A stretch of DNA of 64,000 bases from Pseudomonas putida. GTDB taxonomy: Bacteria; Pseudomonadota; Gammaproteobacteria; Pseudomonadales; Pseudomonadaceae. Below the pieces are notes generated by a model. The model saw only the letters and a list, made by a program, of their open reading frames with translations. It did not search any database and was not told the DNA's origin. Numbering within the stretch: position 1 is the stretch's first letter; each line of letters opens with the position of its first letter. Where the stretch lies: assembly GCF_001976065.1 (NCBI RefSeq), contig NZ_MNAH01000008.1, forward strand, positions 153,563 to 217,562, written 5' to 3'. A program made the position numbers and the translations under genes. Shown one piece after another: positions 55,713-64,000 of the stretch.

Positions 55713-58658
55713 TCAACCCCTCAAGCCTGCCTTGATCAGCAGGCTTGAGGTATCCACCGCATCGACCTGCCGTGGGTCGAGGAAACGCCGGGCGTACTGC
55801 AGATAGATCTGCGCGTTGATGAACAGCCCGAACAACTCCGGGTCGATGTGGGCGTCCCGGCACATGTTGGCCATGATGCCCAGCGCTTCGCTCAGGGTCT
55901 TGGCTTTCTTGTAGGGGCGGTCGGCGGCGGTCAACGCCTCGAAGATATCGGCTATCGCCATCATCCGCGCCGGCAGGCTCATCTGCTCGCGCTTCAAGCG
56001 CTTCGGATAACCGCTGCCGTCCATTTTTTCGTGGTGGCCGCCGGCAATCTCCGCGACGTTGCGCAGGTGCTCGGGGAAGGGCAGGTGGTTGAGCATCAGG
56101 ATCGTCTGCACCATGTGGTGGTTGATGATGTAGCGCTCCTCCCGGGTCAGGGTGCCCCGGGTGATGCTCAGGTTGTAGAGCTCGCCGCGGTTGTACTTGT
56201 AGCGCGGCACATCGAGCTTGAAACCCCAGGGATTGTCTTCGGCGATCAATTCGGCTTCGGGGCGTTCCAGCAGATGCTCGGGCCGGTCCGCCAGCAATGT
56301 CTCGCGCACTGGCAGGGTCGGTGCCGGCGTGCGCGCCTGGCGCTGGTTTTCTTCCCAGGAAACACCCAGCCGGTCATCCAAGGTGCGTGTCCAGGTTCGC
56401 TGGGCGATGCTGCCCAGGCGCTGCAGGTCGGCTTCGGCCATGGCCTCGCCGCCAAGGTTGCAGCGAGCGATGAAGGCGAAATCGTCATCGAGGGTCGTCA
56501 GGGTGGCCTCTCGCTGTTGCGCCAGCGATTGCTCGTCGCCTCCTTGGGCAATGGCCTGCCAATAGTCGATCCAGGCGTCGCGCTTGAGCACTTCGAAGCG
56601 GGTGCGTATTTCGTGGATGCGGTCGTTCAGGGTTTCCAGTTTAGTGGCTTTGTCGACCACGTATTCCGGGGTCGTCACCTTGCCACAGTCATGCAGCCAG
56701 GCGGCGATGTGCAGCGCCTCCCACTCATCGTCCGTGGGCTGATAGCTGCGAAAGGCCGGGTCCTGGCTGGCGGCCGCGGCCTGGGCGAGCATCAGCGTCA
56801 GGGCCGGGACTCGCTGGCAATGGCCACCGGTGTAGGGGCTCTTGGCATCGATCGCGCCGGCCAGCAGTTTGATGAAGGCGTCCAGCAGCTGTTTTTGCCG
56901 GTCTTGCAGGCGCTGGCTTTCGATACTCACGGCGGCCGCACCGGACACCGCCTGGAGGAACGCGATGCGGTCGGGACGCAGTTTGTCCAGGTCGCTCTGG
57001 TTGCCGCTGTCGGCCAGCAGAAACACCAGCAGGCCGACGGTTTCGTTGTGGCGATTGTGCAAACGGATGCCGATCAGGTGAACCCGGGGACAAGCCATGG
57101 CCAGCAGGACTTTCTGCAGATCCCCCGCCTGTTCGAAGCCCAGGTGAGTGACGACGTTATCGGCCCTTGACAACTGCTGCAGCCAAGCGGGGCTGCGGGC
57201 GTCCTGAAACCCGTGGGCGCCAAGGTCGAATGAAGACAGGGTTTGTGCCGTGTCGTTGATCACCAGGCCCTGGGGTTCCATCAGATCGCCGTCCCCTTCA
57301 CGCAGGTAGATCAGGCCGGCCTGGGCCTGGCCAATCCTCACCGTTTCAAACAGCACCCGCTCCAGCAAGGGGGCAAATCGGGTCTCGGCGCTCAGGCTGT
57401 CAGTGATCTGGAAGAAGCTTGCCAGTGTGTCTTTCATGCGTGTCATTGACACGCTCAGTTGGTCGACCTCGAGCACCGGTGAGCGGCGCGCGGCCGGAAA
57501 GTTGAAATTGAAACTGCGAATGGCGTCCGCCTCCTGCACCAGGGCGCGCAGGGGCTTGACCAGGATCCTGGAAGTCAGCCATCCAATTGGCACGCACAAC
57601 AGCAGGGTTGCCAGGGTAATCAGCGCACTTTGCCAGCGCATGCGGTAGGCGTCGACGAGTAATTCATCTTCCGGTACCAGCATTGCCAGTTGCAGCCCCT
57701 GGGGGCCGCCTTCCTGCATGCTGCTGCGGGCAACGATCCAGTTTCTGCCCATGGCGGTCAGGCGATTGCCAGGCCGGGGGTTGTCGAGCAGTGCGCCCAG
57801 GGCGGGACTCAGGTCGGCGGCCTTGGCCAGGCGGGCGGTTTGATCGTCAACGATCAGGCGACGACTGTCGGGATAAGCGATGGCGTTGCCCTGGGCATTG
57901 AACAGCACAATCTCGGTAGCGGGCGTCACCACGTGTTTGGCCAAGGTGGCCGAGAGCTCGGCCAGGGTCAGGTCGGCGGCGATCACGGCATGTTCGCCGC
58001 TGCGTCGCGCCAGGGTGGTGCCGACATTGTGGGTCGAGAAAAAAACGTAGGGCTCAGTGGTGATCTGGTTCACGTCCTGGCTGGCGCTGGTAAACCAGCC
58101 ACGGCTACGCGGATCATAGGTTTCGTCGAGGTTGTCCTGACGGCTGACCAGCGTCAGGTCCTGATTGAAAAACAACGATTGCGAATGCACCTGGCCACTG
58201 CTGTTTCGCTCGATGCTCCATACCTGGTAGGCCGCGGTGTCCGGGGCCTTGAGCAGCGCCTTCAGATCCGGCGTGCGCAGCGGGCGCACCATGAAAAAGT
58301 CACCGGTGTCGTACCCCAGGTACAGCGACGCCAGGTCGGGATTGTCCTTGAGCGACTGGCTGAAGGGCTGGAGCAGCGCCAGGCGCTGCTGCAGGTCGGG
58401 GGCCTGGGCTGCGGGGTTGTGCATCAACAGGCTTAGCAGGTGTCGAATCGGCTCATAGGTGGCGTGCAGGTCCAGGCGCACATCCTGCTCAATTCGACTG
58501 AACAGTTTCTCACTGCTCGAAAGAATGATCTGGGTAGTTTGCCGGTAATGGAACAGGCTCAGCACGACCCCAGTCAGCAACAGCAGGAACGTGAACATCA
58601 CGCTGATATGAACGTGCAGGGGAAACTGCCGTTGATCCGGGCGCAGTGGGCTGGGCAT
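55713..58658 (-). CDS. membrane Cache/HAMP/GAF HD-GYP phosphohydrolase
   Basis: The 981-aa product has a transmembrane helix near residue 20, a large periplasmic Cache-like sensor (about 50-340), a second helix (LITLATLLLCVPIGWL), HAMP, a GAF domain (about 445-610) and an HD-type phosphohydrolase. The metal site is His656-Asp657 in WLHDCGKVTTPEY, and the GYP motif is Gly883-Tyr-Pro885 in GHHEKMDGSGYPKR. HD-GYP proteins degrade c-di-GMP to GMP. The distance of about 227 residues between HD and GYP is far larger than usual, so an insertion of roughly 160 residues splits the domain. The ATG follows GGAGT by seven bases. Confidence 0.88.
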   Translation of the reverse strand: MPSPLRPDQRQFPLHVHISVMFTFLLLLTGVVLSLFHYRQTTQIILSSSEKLFSRIEQDVRLDLHATYEPIRHLLSLLMHNPAAQAPDLQQRLALLQPFSQSLKDNPDLASLYLGYDTGDFFMVRPLRTPDLKALLKAPDTAAYQVWSIERNSSGQVHSQSLFFNQDLTLVSRQDNLDETYDPRSRGWFTSASQDVNQITTEPYVFFSTHNVGTTLARRSGEHAVIAADLTLAELSATLAKHVVTPATEIVLFNAQGNAIAYPDSRRLIVDDQTARLAKAADLSPALGALLDNPRPGNRLTAMGRNWIVARSSMQEGGPQGLQLAMLVPEDELLVDAYRMRWQSALITLATLLLCVPIGWLTSRILVKPLRALVQEADAIRSFNFNFPAARRSPVLEVDQLSVSMTRMKDTLASFFQITDSLSAETRFAPLLERVLFETVRIGQAQAGLIYLREGDGDLMEPQGLVINDTAQTLSSFDLGAHGFQDARSPAWLQQLSRADNVVTHLGFEQAGDLQKVLLAMACPRVHLIGIRLHNRHNETVGLLVFLLADSGNQSDLDKLRPDRIAFLQAVSGAAAVSIESQRLQDRQKQLLDAFIKLLAGAIDAKSPYTGGHCQRVPALTLMLAQAAAASQDPAFRSYQPTDDEWEALHIAAWLHDCGKVTTPEYVVDKATKLETLNDRIHEIRTRFEVLKRDAWIDYWQAIAQGGDEQSLAQQREATLTTLDDDFAFIARCNLGGEAMAEADLQRLGSIAQRTWTRTLDDRLGVSWEENQRQARTPAPTLPVRETLLADRPEHLLERPEAELIAEDNPWGFKLDVPRYKYNRGELYNLSITRGTLTREERYIINHHMVQTILMLNHLPFPEHLRNVAEIAGGHHEKMDGSGYPKRLKREQMSLPARMMAIADIFEALTAADRPYKKAKTLSEALGIMANMCRDAHIDPELFGLFINAQIYLQYARRFLDPRQVDAVDTSSLLIKAGLRG

Positions 58659-58706
58659 GCAGGTCACTCCGTGATGGTTAACACACTGCTCCGCGTCCAA
58701 GCATAG

Positions 58707-59414
58707 TTAAGGCTCGGTCATTGTGCCTTTGTCGTTTTGTCCGATTTGTTGCAGTAATGCCTGCTCCAGTTCGAGCAGGGCGCGCTCCACGGCGGCACAG
58801 CATTCGGCGACGTTTTCGGCTGAAAACCCTTCATGGCAGGTGGCTTCGAGCGCCTCGCAGCTGTCGATCAACCGAGTGGCCTGAACGATTCGGGCGGCAC
58901 CCTTGATTTTATGGGCAATGTCGAGAAATGCCTGCGGGTCGTCCGGTGTCTCGGACAGCGCCAGCAGTTCCTGTCGATCCAGGCGGTTGCTGTTCAACAG
59001 TTCCGTCAGCAGGCGCAGGTTCAACGCCGGATTGCCTCCCGTCAGTAAATGCAAGCCTTGCAGGCTGAAGGCTGGGGTGATGACGCTGGGCTTGATTTCC
59101 TTTATCCCCTTGATTCCCATGACCCATTGACTCAAAGCGGCCAGGGACAAGGGCTTGAATAGACAGTCGTCCATACCGGCTTGCTTGCAGCGTTGAATTT
59201 CTTCTGGCTGCGCGTTGGCGGTAAAGCCCAGGACGGTGCAGCGCGGCTGTTGCCTGTCCTGTTCATCTCGACGAATGGCTTGGGCCAGTTCGTATCCGTT
59301 CATGACCGGCATGTTGCAATCGGCAATCACCAGGTCGAATACGTCGGATTTCCACGCGTCCAATCCCGCCTTGCCATCTGCCGCGACGCTGAATCGATGG
59401 CCCAGCGGCCGAGT
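58707..59414 (-). pseudogene. truncated hybrid sensor kinase: receiver and HPt remnant
   Basis: Only the 3' part of a hybrid kinase gene remains. It begins in the middle of a receiver domain (LGHRFSVAADGKAG, then the phosphoacceptor Asp in LVIADCNMPVMNG and the Lys in CLFKPLSLAAL). An HPt domain with its His in DIAHKIKGAARIV follows. Reading upstream in the same frame, the homology ends and a TGA occurs at 59415-59417, exactly where GC-rich core sequence changes to AT-rich sequence. The sensor, HisKA and HATPase parts are missing, presumably displaced to the far side of the adjacent transposon. No start codon with a ribosome binding site is evident, so it is probably not translated. Confidence 0.85.
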
Positions 59415-59733
59415 TCATTAAATATGAAAATCCACCAACACATAATCAATGACTTATGATCAATGAATCATCAAGAAAGGAACGCAAAATCATCAGATAT
59501 GGAATTTGCTAGGGGATGGTTCAATAGTTTTGAAAAGCGCGTTTTCGGAACGCAACTGAGATAGTCCACAAGGTGCTTAATTGAATTTCCATTGCCCAGC
59601 CCCGTTTACATTCAACCCGCTAGCGGCCACGAATGTGAAGAGAAAAATCCGATGCAAAGGCTGCGCAGGTCGAAAGCCAATAGCTGGGTAATTCTGTGCA
59701 ATCGTTCACACAGAAATCGTGTACCTTGGCATG
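59415..59733. other. AT-rich terminal region of the Tn7-like element
   Basis: These 319 bases without a gene are expected to contain the transposon end and TnsB-binding sites. I see a direct repeat of ATCAATGA at 59445 and 59459 but no clear series of TnsB-type repeats and no TGT...ACA terminus at the junction. A 21-codon frame on the plus strand at about 59501 is too short to call. Confidence 0.5.
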
Positions 59734-61578
59734 TCAAATTTCGATGAGCACTTGCGGTTTTTTTGCGGAGGTATTGAGGATGATGTACTTCAATTTTCCT
59801 TGTTTCGCTAGTTTGATAACGAGTCCTTCTGTTAGATACAAAAGTTTGCTGGCTTGCGAACACGACATGTATTTTTTCAGGTGGGCCTCCATAAATTCCA
59901 GGTTTTCGATGGCTATGAATCTAACTCTGCAGACATCCACTTTTTGAACGAGGTTCGACACAATAAAGCGCGCGTTAAGAAGGTGTGCATCAGTTTTAAG
60001 TAGTTTGGACGCTGCTTTGAGCGTGATGTGGGTGGCTAACCATCGGTCCAGGATCAGTCGCTGAGAGGGACTGATCTCTTTTGAGGGGGTGCTGCATTCA
60101 CAATATACTTTAAGAATAGAGTACAGGGTCGAAACGCTTAGGTTGAATTGTTTAGAAAGTTTCCTAAGCTCTTCGATGGATGGAGTGATTTGACGTTTTT
60201 TCAGTTTCACTTGCCGCAGCTTTTCTCGCATTCGATTGAGGTCAACACTGCTCCTCAGATAAATTGCAGGCTCATCGGGCTGTCGCTTGTAGGCGTGGAT
60301 CAAACCTAGATGATTGCTGAGTCTGTTTAGGGTTCTTCTGGAGATATCGAGTGCGTCGGAGATTTCGCTGTAAAATGCAAATTGATCTTTAAACTTTTGC
60401 ACAGTGTGCTTGGGGAGAAAGTAAGCGCGATCGCCGATGATGGTGTCGGGGAAAAAACCGCGTTTAATGGCAGCAACCATTGACGTTGTCGTCGTCTGCA
60501 GTAAAATGGCTGTTGTGCCCAGAGAACAGTAATCTTGTTTATATTGCGGAAACCTGTGCTTCCGGGCAATATCCAAACCTGCTTGAATGACTTTACACAG
60601 GCTGGGATGGCTGTAGCCGATGGTGTTTGTAGTAGGAAAGACGCTTGTGGCGATGGGTATCTCATTAATAAAGGCGCGGAGCGCGGCCGCTCCCGCGCCG
60701 ATAGCATGTTTCAATTGAGGGAACGTTAGTTTAATCGCGCTGCAGCAGTTTTCCTTTTCACAGGGGGTGCAACCCTGATGATTTTTTTTCAGACAATCGA
60801 GCGCAAACTTTCGCAGTGCGGGGTCATTGACGGTTACCCATATGGACTCGAATGCACTAAGAGGAAGTTGGTGGTAAGTGTTTAAGTCCATTCGTATGGC
60901 ATGCTGAATGGTCGGATAAATCGCCGAAGTTGGCGTGTTTTCGATTGGGTAAGGTTCAGCTAGTTTGATTTTTTGTGCTTCATCCCGAAGAAAATTATTG
61001 ATGAGACGGCTCGCATCTTGAACAGCAAAGACCGAGGGAAGGGCGATCAAGGGCCTGTAGCGGTAGGGGATAATCTCCGCCTCTGCCAGGTTGAACCCGC
61101 ATTCACAGCTGAAACCACAGATTTTTTTCCACTTGTTTATTCGACCGCACTTTGGGCAGGACGACGTCAGCCGCACGTTGTGGGCTGGGCAAAAATCAAA
61201 AAAAGCGAAGTCTTGTGCAACCCTTGTATAACCCGATTTCAGGCATACCGGGCATGAACAAAACTGGCATCTCAATGAGCGTATCGACACATCATGGTTG
61301 TGCACCTTGATATGGCAGCCGCGCAACTGTTGCTGCGCCGGATGTTCAAAGAAAACCTGGCGTAAAGCGTTGGCTAGGCACGGCGCCTCGCTGCACAAAA
61401 TGTTGCACAGTGGTTGGTCCAGAAGTCGAATATCTCGAGGGCTAGAAGAGTGTGAAACGCCCAGGGCCGAACACATGTCCCACACGTCCCGATAGCCGTT
61501 GAACTTCGCGGTGCGTATGAGAATGCTTGTCGGACTTTCCATGTAAAAGGGGCGTGCGACAAAAGACAGCAGGTTCAT
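59734..61578 (-). CDS. TnsD/TniQ-type transposon targeting protein
   Basis: The 614-aa product has an N-terminal TniQ domain with many Cys and His: Cys104, 107, 109, 112, Cys130-Pro-Ala-His133, Cys141, 144, and Cys154, 158, 160. This is the zinc-binding pattern of TnsD/TniQ targeting subunits. The rest is Lys/Arg-rich and helical, with HTH-like segments around SDALDISRRTLNRLSNHLG and YMSCSQASKLLYLTEGLV. The length is as for Tn7 TnsD rather than the short TniQ of CRISPR-associated transposons, so it probably binds a specific chromosomal site and recruits TnsC. The ATG overlaps the tnsC-like stop (ATGA). Confidence 0.85.
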   Translation of the reverse strand: MNLLSFVARPFYMESPTSILIRTAKFNGYRDVWDMCSALGVSHSSSPRDIRLLDQPLCNILCSEAPCLANALRQVFFEHPAQQQLRGCHIKVHNHDVSIRSLRCQFCSCPVCLKSGYTRVAQDFAFFDFCPAHNVRLTSSCPKCGRINKWKKICGFSCECGFNLAEAEIIPYRYRPLIALPSVFAVQDASRLINNFLRDEAQKIKLAEPYPIENTPTSAIYPTIQHAIRMDLNTYHQLPLSAFESIWVTVNDPALRKFALDCLKKNHQGCTPCEKENCCSAIKLTFPQLKHAIGAGAAALRAFINEIPIATSVFPTTNTIGYSHPSLCKVIQAGLDIARKHRFPQYKQDYCSLGTTAILLQTTTTSMVAAIKRGFFPDTIIGDRAYFLPKHTVQKFKDQFAFYSEISDALDISRRTLNRLSNHLGLIHAYKRQPDEPAIYLRSSVDLNRMREKLRQVKLKKRQITPSIEELRKLSKQFNLSVSTLYSILKVYCECSTPSKEISPSQRLILDRWLATHITLKAASKLLKTDAHLLNARFIVSNLVQKVDVCRVRFIAIENLEFMEAHLKKYMSCSQASKLLYLTEGLVIKLAKQGKLKYIILNTSAKKPQVLIEI

Positions 61579-62498
61579 CGGCTGATCGCCTGCATGATCT
61601 CTCGAGTGTTGATCAGGAACGGGTTTTTTTTTCTAAGAATTCGATCGGTCAGGTACAGACCTTTGATTGCATCTGCAAAATCCTCGATGCTCAACCTGCC
61701 ATCGCCTCGTACCAAAGCCCGCTTGAATGCAGCGTGTAAGAGACGACGAATACCGCGCATATTGCCGCCGCTCGCCATGTAGAGGGCGGCTGACATATGT
61801 TCGTCCCCCAGAAAAAGATCGGAGTGAAACTGCCCCAATTTTTCGATTTCTGCCGCAAACAAACCCAGGATGGTTCTGAATTCGGACTGAGGGTCCGCGC
61901 TGTAAGTCAAGTTGGACAGATTGATGCGGTAAGGATATCGCGCCGAGACTTGCTTCAGTGGCTCGATGATGCCCTCGTCGAAGGGTTCTCCGGAGAGCAA
62001 AAAGGTGATGCCGCTCTCATTGAGCATGTATTTTATCCAGCCGCAGGTTTCGGCCTTGGTGATGGCGGCGCCTTTGTTGGCGAAGTTCTGAAACTCATCC
62101 AGAATGACCAGACGCGTTTTACGGCGCTTCAGAGCGGTCAGAATCTGTCCTTCGGCGGATGTCCCTTTGCTGAGCGTGGCAATCCCGAGTTTTTCCAGCA
62201 TGGCTTTGGCGACCGAGTTGATGGTCGGGCGGGCGGGCAACTCCAAGTACAGACACGGCAACGATTTCTCGAGTCCGTGGACGGTTAACACGCGCTCGGG
62301 CGGGCCCATGAGTTGCTCTAGACGTTTGCAGATGCTGGATTTTCCGGTACCACTTTCCCCCATCATCATCGGGCAGGAGGGGTCGGCGCACTCTTCGGTG
62401 GTGTCGATACTGATCAGCACCGTTTCAACCGCATTCTGGTATTGGGCATGCAAGATGGTGTACTTGCTGAACGTTGTTAACGTCGCTTTAATCTCCAT
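61575..62498 (-). CDS. TnsC/TniB-type AAA+ ATPase
   Basis: The 307-aa product has Walker A GESGTGKS (Lys53) and Walker B LVILDEFQNF (Asp134-Glu135). The C-terminal part ends with the arginine-rich RGIRRLLHAAFKRAL of sensor II. These are features of TniB/TnsC ATPases that connect the target selector to the transposase. It overlaps the transposase gene by 11 bases and the TniQ gene by 4, so all three are translationally coupled. It is smaller than Tn7 TnsC and closer in size to TniB. Confidence 0.88.
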   Translation of the reverse strand: MEIKATLTTFSKYTILHAQYQNAVETVLISIDTTEECADPSCPMMMGESGTGKSSICKRLEQLMGPPERVLTVHGLEKSLPCLYLELPARPTINSVAKAMLEKLGIATLSKGTSAEGQILTALKRRKTRLVILDEFQNFANKGAAITKAETCGWIKYMLNESGITFLLSGEPFDEGIIEPLKQVSARYPYRINLSNLTYSADPQSEFRTILGLFAAEIEKLGQFHSDLFLGDEHMSAALYMASGGNMRGIRRLLHAAFKRALVRGDGRLSIEDFADAIKGLYLTDRILRKKNPFLINTREIMQAISR

Positions 62499-64000
62499 TT
62501 CTGCAGTCCTCGATGTACACCGCTTTCAGGCCCGTTCCGCTGGGCGGTTCGGGTGACCTGGAGTCCAGCGGTTTGAGTTTGGAAGTGGTGGGCGTTTTAC
62601 CCTGATTTTTTGCGGCTTTCGCCGCGGCTTTGCGGCGCTCTTGTGCCTGGCTTTTTTTGCGCAGGAAGAACTCCTTCTCGATCTCCTTGATGTTCTGCCG
62701 GATGCGTACCAGGGCTAAACACCCTTGGTCAGCGGAAAATTCTTTTTCCTCAGCCGCGATGGCGTCCCTCACCAAGCGGTGCTCGTAGAGGCTCAGGCCA
62801 TTCTGGTAAAGCGGGTCGCGGGCGTCGGCGGGTATCAAGTCATCGGGGCGATCCGGGTGGTGGACCCAAACCTGCCCCAGATCCGCGATGTCGTACAGGA
62901 CGATTGCTTCCTGCCGCGGTTTCAGATCATGCGCGAGCTCCGCCAACCCTGGGCCGCTCCACTGCAAACGATCAAAACCGACGATGCCATGATTGATTCT
63001 GCGGTGCTTTGTCGACCGCAGTGCTGCATTCAACTCCTTTTCTGAATACTTAATCGGCGGCAATTGCCGGGCCATGGCTTTGGTCCAGCGGGCATTTGGC
63101 GAGAGTGTTGTCCGTCCGCGCTTGAGCGGATGGGTGTGGTAGACATTCTCCAGCCAGTCTTCAAAAGCCGCCTGCAGTTGTTCAATGGTCAGGCAGGCGT
63201 GCGCCGCCGAGTCATACTGGCCACATTGCTCGGGATTGGAAAACGTGGTGCCTGGCAGGCTGTGGAAAAACGAGTTGATCGTATTATTAAAAGCTTCGAT
63301 GTGGGGACGGGCATCGGGCACACCAGGTGGCGGTAAAACCAGTTGAATGCCCAAGGTTTTGGCCGTCGTTTTGACATTGATGTTGTTATTTTCGCTTCCG
63401 CGATCCCCACTGAGTTTGACCAGCTTGCCGCGCTCCAATTCTTCGCCGGGCACGTCTAGCAGCGACATGCGCAAACATTTCAAGGTTTTCCCGGCGCACG
63501 GAGGCATCAGGGACAGGTCGTGGCCGATGATTTTGCCGCTCTTCACCTCGATAATTGACTGCAAATGGGTCACCTTGCCCAACAAGTTGCCCTTGTTATC
63601 GACGATCATGACGTCGCACGGCGTTTTACAGTCAATTTCACCCTCGTCCAACAGGTACTCGGGTTCTTCCCAAGCCGGTCCGAACTTGTTGTTGTCTGCC
63701 GCCGCTTTGGCGCCCAAGCGCAGCTTGTCGGTGCGATAGTGACACTGGCTTTTGATGACGCGACGCACGGTGGAAAGAGACGGTGGGCACAATGCGCTCG
63801 CCTGGGTGCGGCTGCGAACGATATTGTCATTGAGGATGGCGCCTTTGATTAACCCATGGACGGCCTTGATACTGTTTTTCTGCGTTGTGAGGTATTCCTC
63901 CTCAATCACGCGCAGCATGATGCTGCGCACGGCTTCCGAGGTCTGTTTGCCACGCGGAAGGTCACTTTTCTGTTTGAGCAACGACCAGGGAGACCAGTTG
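62488..64000 (-). CDS. TnsB/TniA-type DDE transposase, 5' end beyond the window
   Basis: About 504 codons of the C-terminal part of a Mu/TnsB-type integrase are present. The catalytic triad is visible: Asp in GEIDCKTPCDV (equivalent to EIDATIADV of Tn7 TnsB), Asp in KLSGDRGSEN, and Glu in DARPHIEAFNN. A beta-barrel and a Lys-rich C-terminal tail (RKKSQAQERRKAAAKAAKN) follow, the latter likely to contact TnsC. The frame is open through the right edge without a plausible start, so the N-terminal DNA-binding domains and any tnsA gene lie outside. Confidence 0.88.
   Translation of the reverse strand, partial: NWSPWSLLKQKSDLPRGKQTSEAVRSIMLRVIEEEYLTTQKNSIKAVHGLIKGAILNDNIVRSRTQASALCPPSLSTVRRVIKSQCHYRTDKLRLGAKAAADNNKFGPAWEEPEYLLDEGEIDCKTPCDVMIVDNKGNLLGKVTHLQSIIEVKSGKIIGHDLSLMPPCAGKTLKCLRMSLLDVPGEELERGKLVKLSGDRGSENNNINVKTTAKTLGIQLVLPPPGVPDARPHIEAFNNTINSFFHSLPGTTFSNPEQCGQYDSAAHACLTIEQLQAAFEDWLENVYHTHPLKRGRTTLSPNARWTKAMARQLPPIKYSEKELNAALRSTKHRRINHGIVGFDRLQWSGPGLAELAHDLKPRQEAIVLYDIADLGQVWVHHPDRPDDLIPADARDPLYQNGLSLYEHRLVRDAIAAEEKEFSADQGCLALVRIRQNIKEIEKEFFLRKKSQAQERRKAAAKAAKNQGKTPTTSKLKPLDSRSPEPPSGTGLKAVYIEDCRNGD

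Larger units (their letters stand above)
59415..64000 (-). mobile_element. Tn7-like transposon, left portion
   Basis: Three overlapping genes (TnsB/TniA-, TnsC/TniB- and TnsD/TniQ-like) lie against a truncated host gene. The base composition is clearly lower in GC than the core genome, and REP sequences, common elsewhere, are absent. The transposon reads from beyond the window edge leftwards and its left terminus should be within 59405-59733. The other end, any tnsA and the cargo are outside the window. Confidence 0.85.

Noticed and set aside
59415..64000. CRISPR-associated transposon (CAST)
   Set aside because: No Cas gene or repeat array is visible, and the TniQ protein is long as in TnsD. 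The unseen part of the element could still change this.

Overview
The window is a GC-rich chromosomal segment of a Pseudomonas, most likely of the P. fluorescens complex. The evidence is the gene content and order (mnmC, pap, fumC, bolA, trhO, rdgC, an EAL-CBS-GGDEF gene next to prc/algO, htpX next to an alaA-type aminotransferase), the many REP/REPIN palindromes of Pseudomonas type, and the start of an N-acetylglutaminylglutamine amidotransferase gene at the left edge. Except for the right end it reads as core genome, with short intergenic gaps and few signs of transfer.

Layout. 1-5400: a partial asnO-type amidotransferase, then a very large LRR protein with a NEL-type E3 ubiquitin-ligase domain. 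5406-23569: housekeeping and metabolic genes, including mnmC, polyphosphate:AMP phosphotransferase, a thiolase, an EamA exporter, fumC, DUF2059, bolA, trhO, a DsbA-like protein, an ABC exporter, a GGDEF/EAL protein, a TenA/PqqC-like protein, a guanidinium exporter preceded by a guanidine-II (mini-ykkC) riboswitch, a bile acid:Na+ symporter-type transporter and rdgC. 23680-24335: a tandem duplication of a tRNA-Val(TAC)-tRNA-Asp(GTC) block. 24467-39468: a catalase-like/di-haem cytochrome pair, an FKBP lipoprotein, a YkvA protein behind a convergent pair of consensus DnaA boxes, a coupled HTH-unknown-Sel1 operon, a PLP aminotransferase, a DUF3313 lipoprotein, a divergent MerR/SDR pair, an EAL-CBS-GGDEF protein, prc/algO and a quinone oxidoreductase.

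39560-45976 is a self-contained transport operon: substrate-binding protein, alkaline-phosphatase-superfamily hydrolase, two permeases, ATPase and HAD hydrolase. It is transcribed away from a GntR/UTRA regulator, and two matching dyads in the divergent promoter are probable operators. The presence of two hydrolases of phosphate-ester-acting families suggests uptake and dephosphorylation of an organophosphorus compound. 46003-55712 carries ygiD, tpm, htpX, the alaA-type gene and several oxidative-damage functions (msrB, glutathione peroxidase, OhrR-like regulator, msrC), with a hybrid sensor kinase and a DUF815 ATPase among them. 55713-58658 is a large HD-GYP protein.

At about 59415 the core genome stops inside a two-component hybrid kinase gene, of which only the receiver and HPt tail remains. 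From there to the window end lies the left part of a Tn7-like transposon of lower GC: a TnsD/TniQ-type protein, a TnsC/TniB-type AAA+ ATPase and a TnsB/TniA-type DDE transposase that runs off the edge. The genes overlap and are coupled. The cargo and the other end lie beyond the window.
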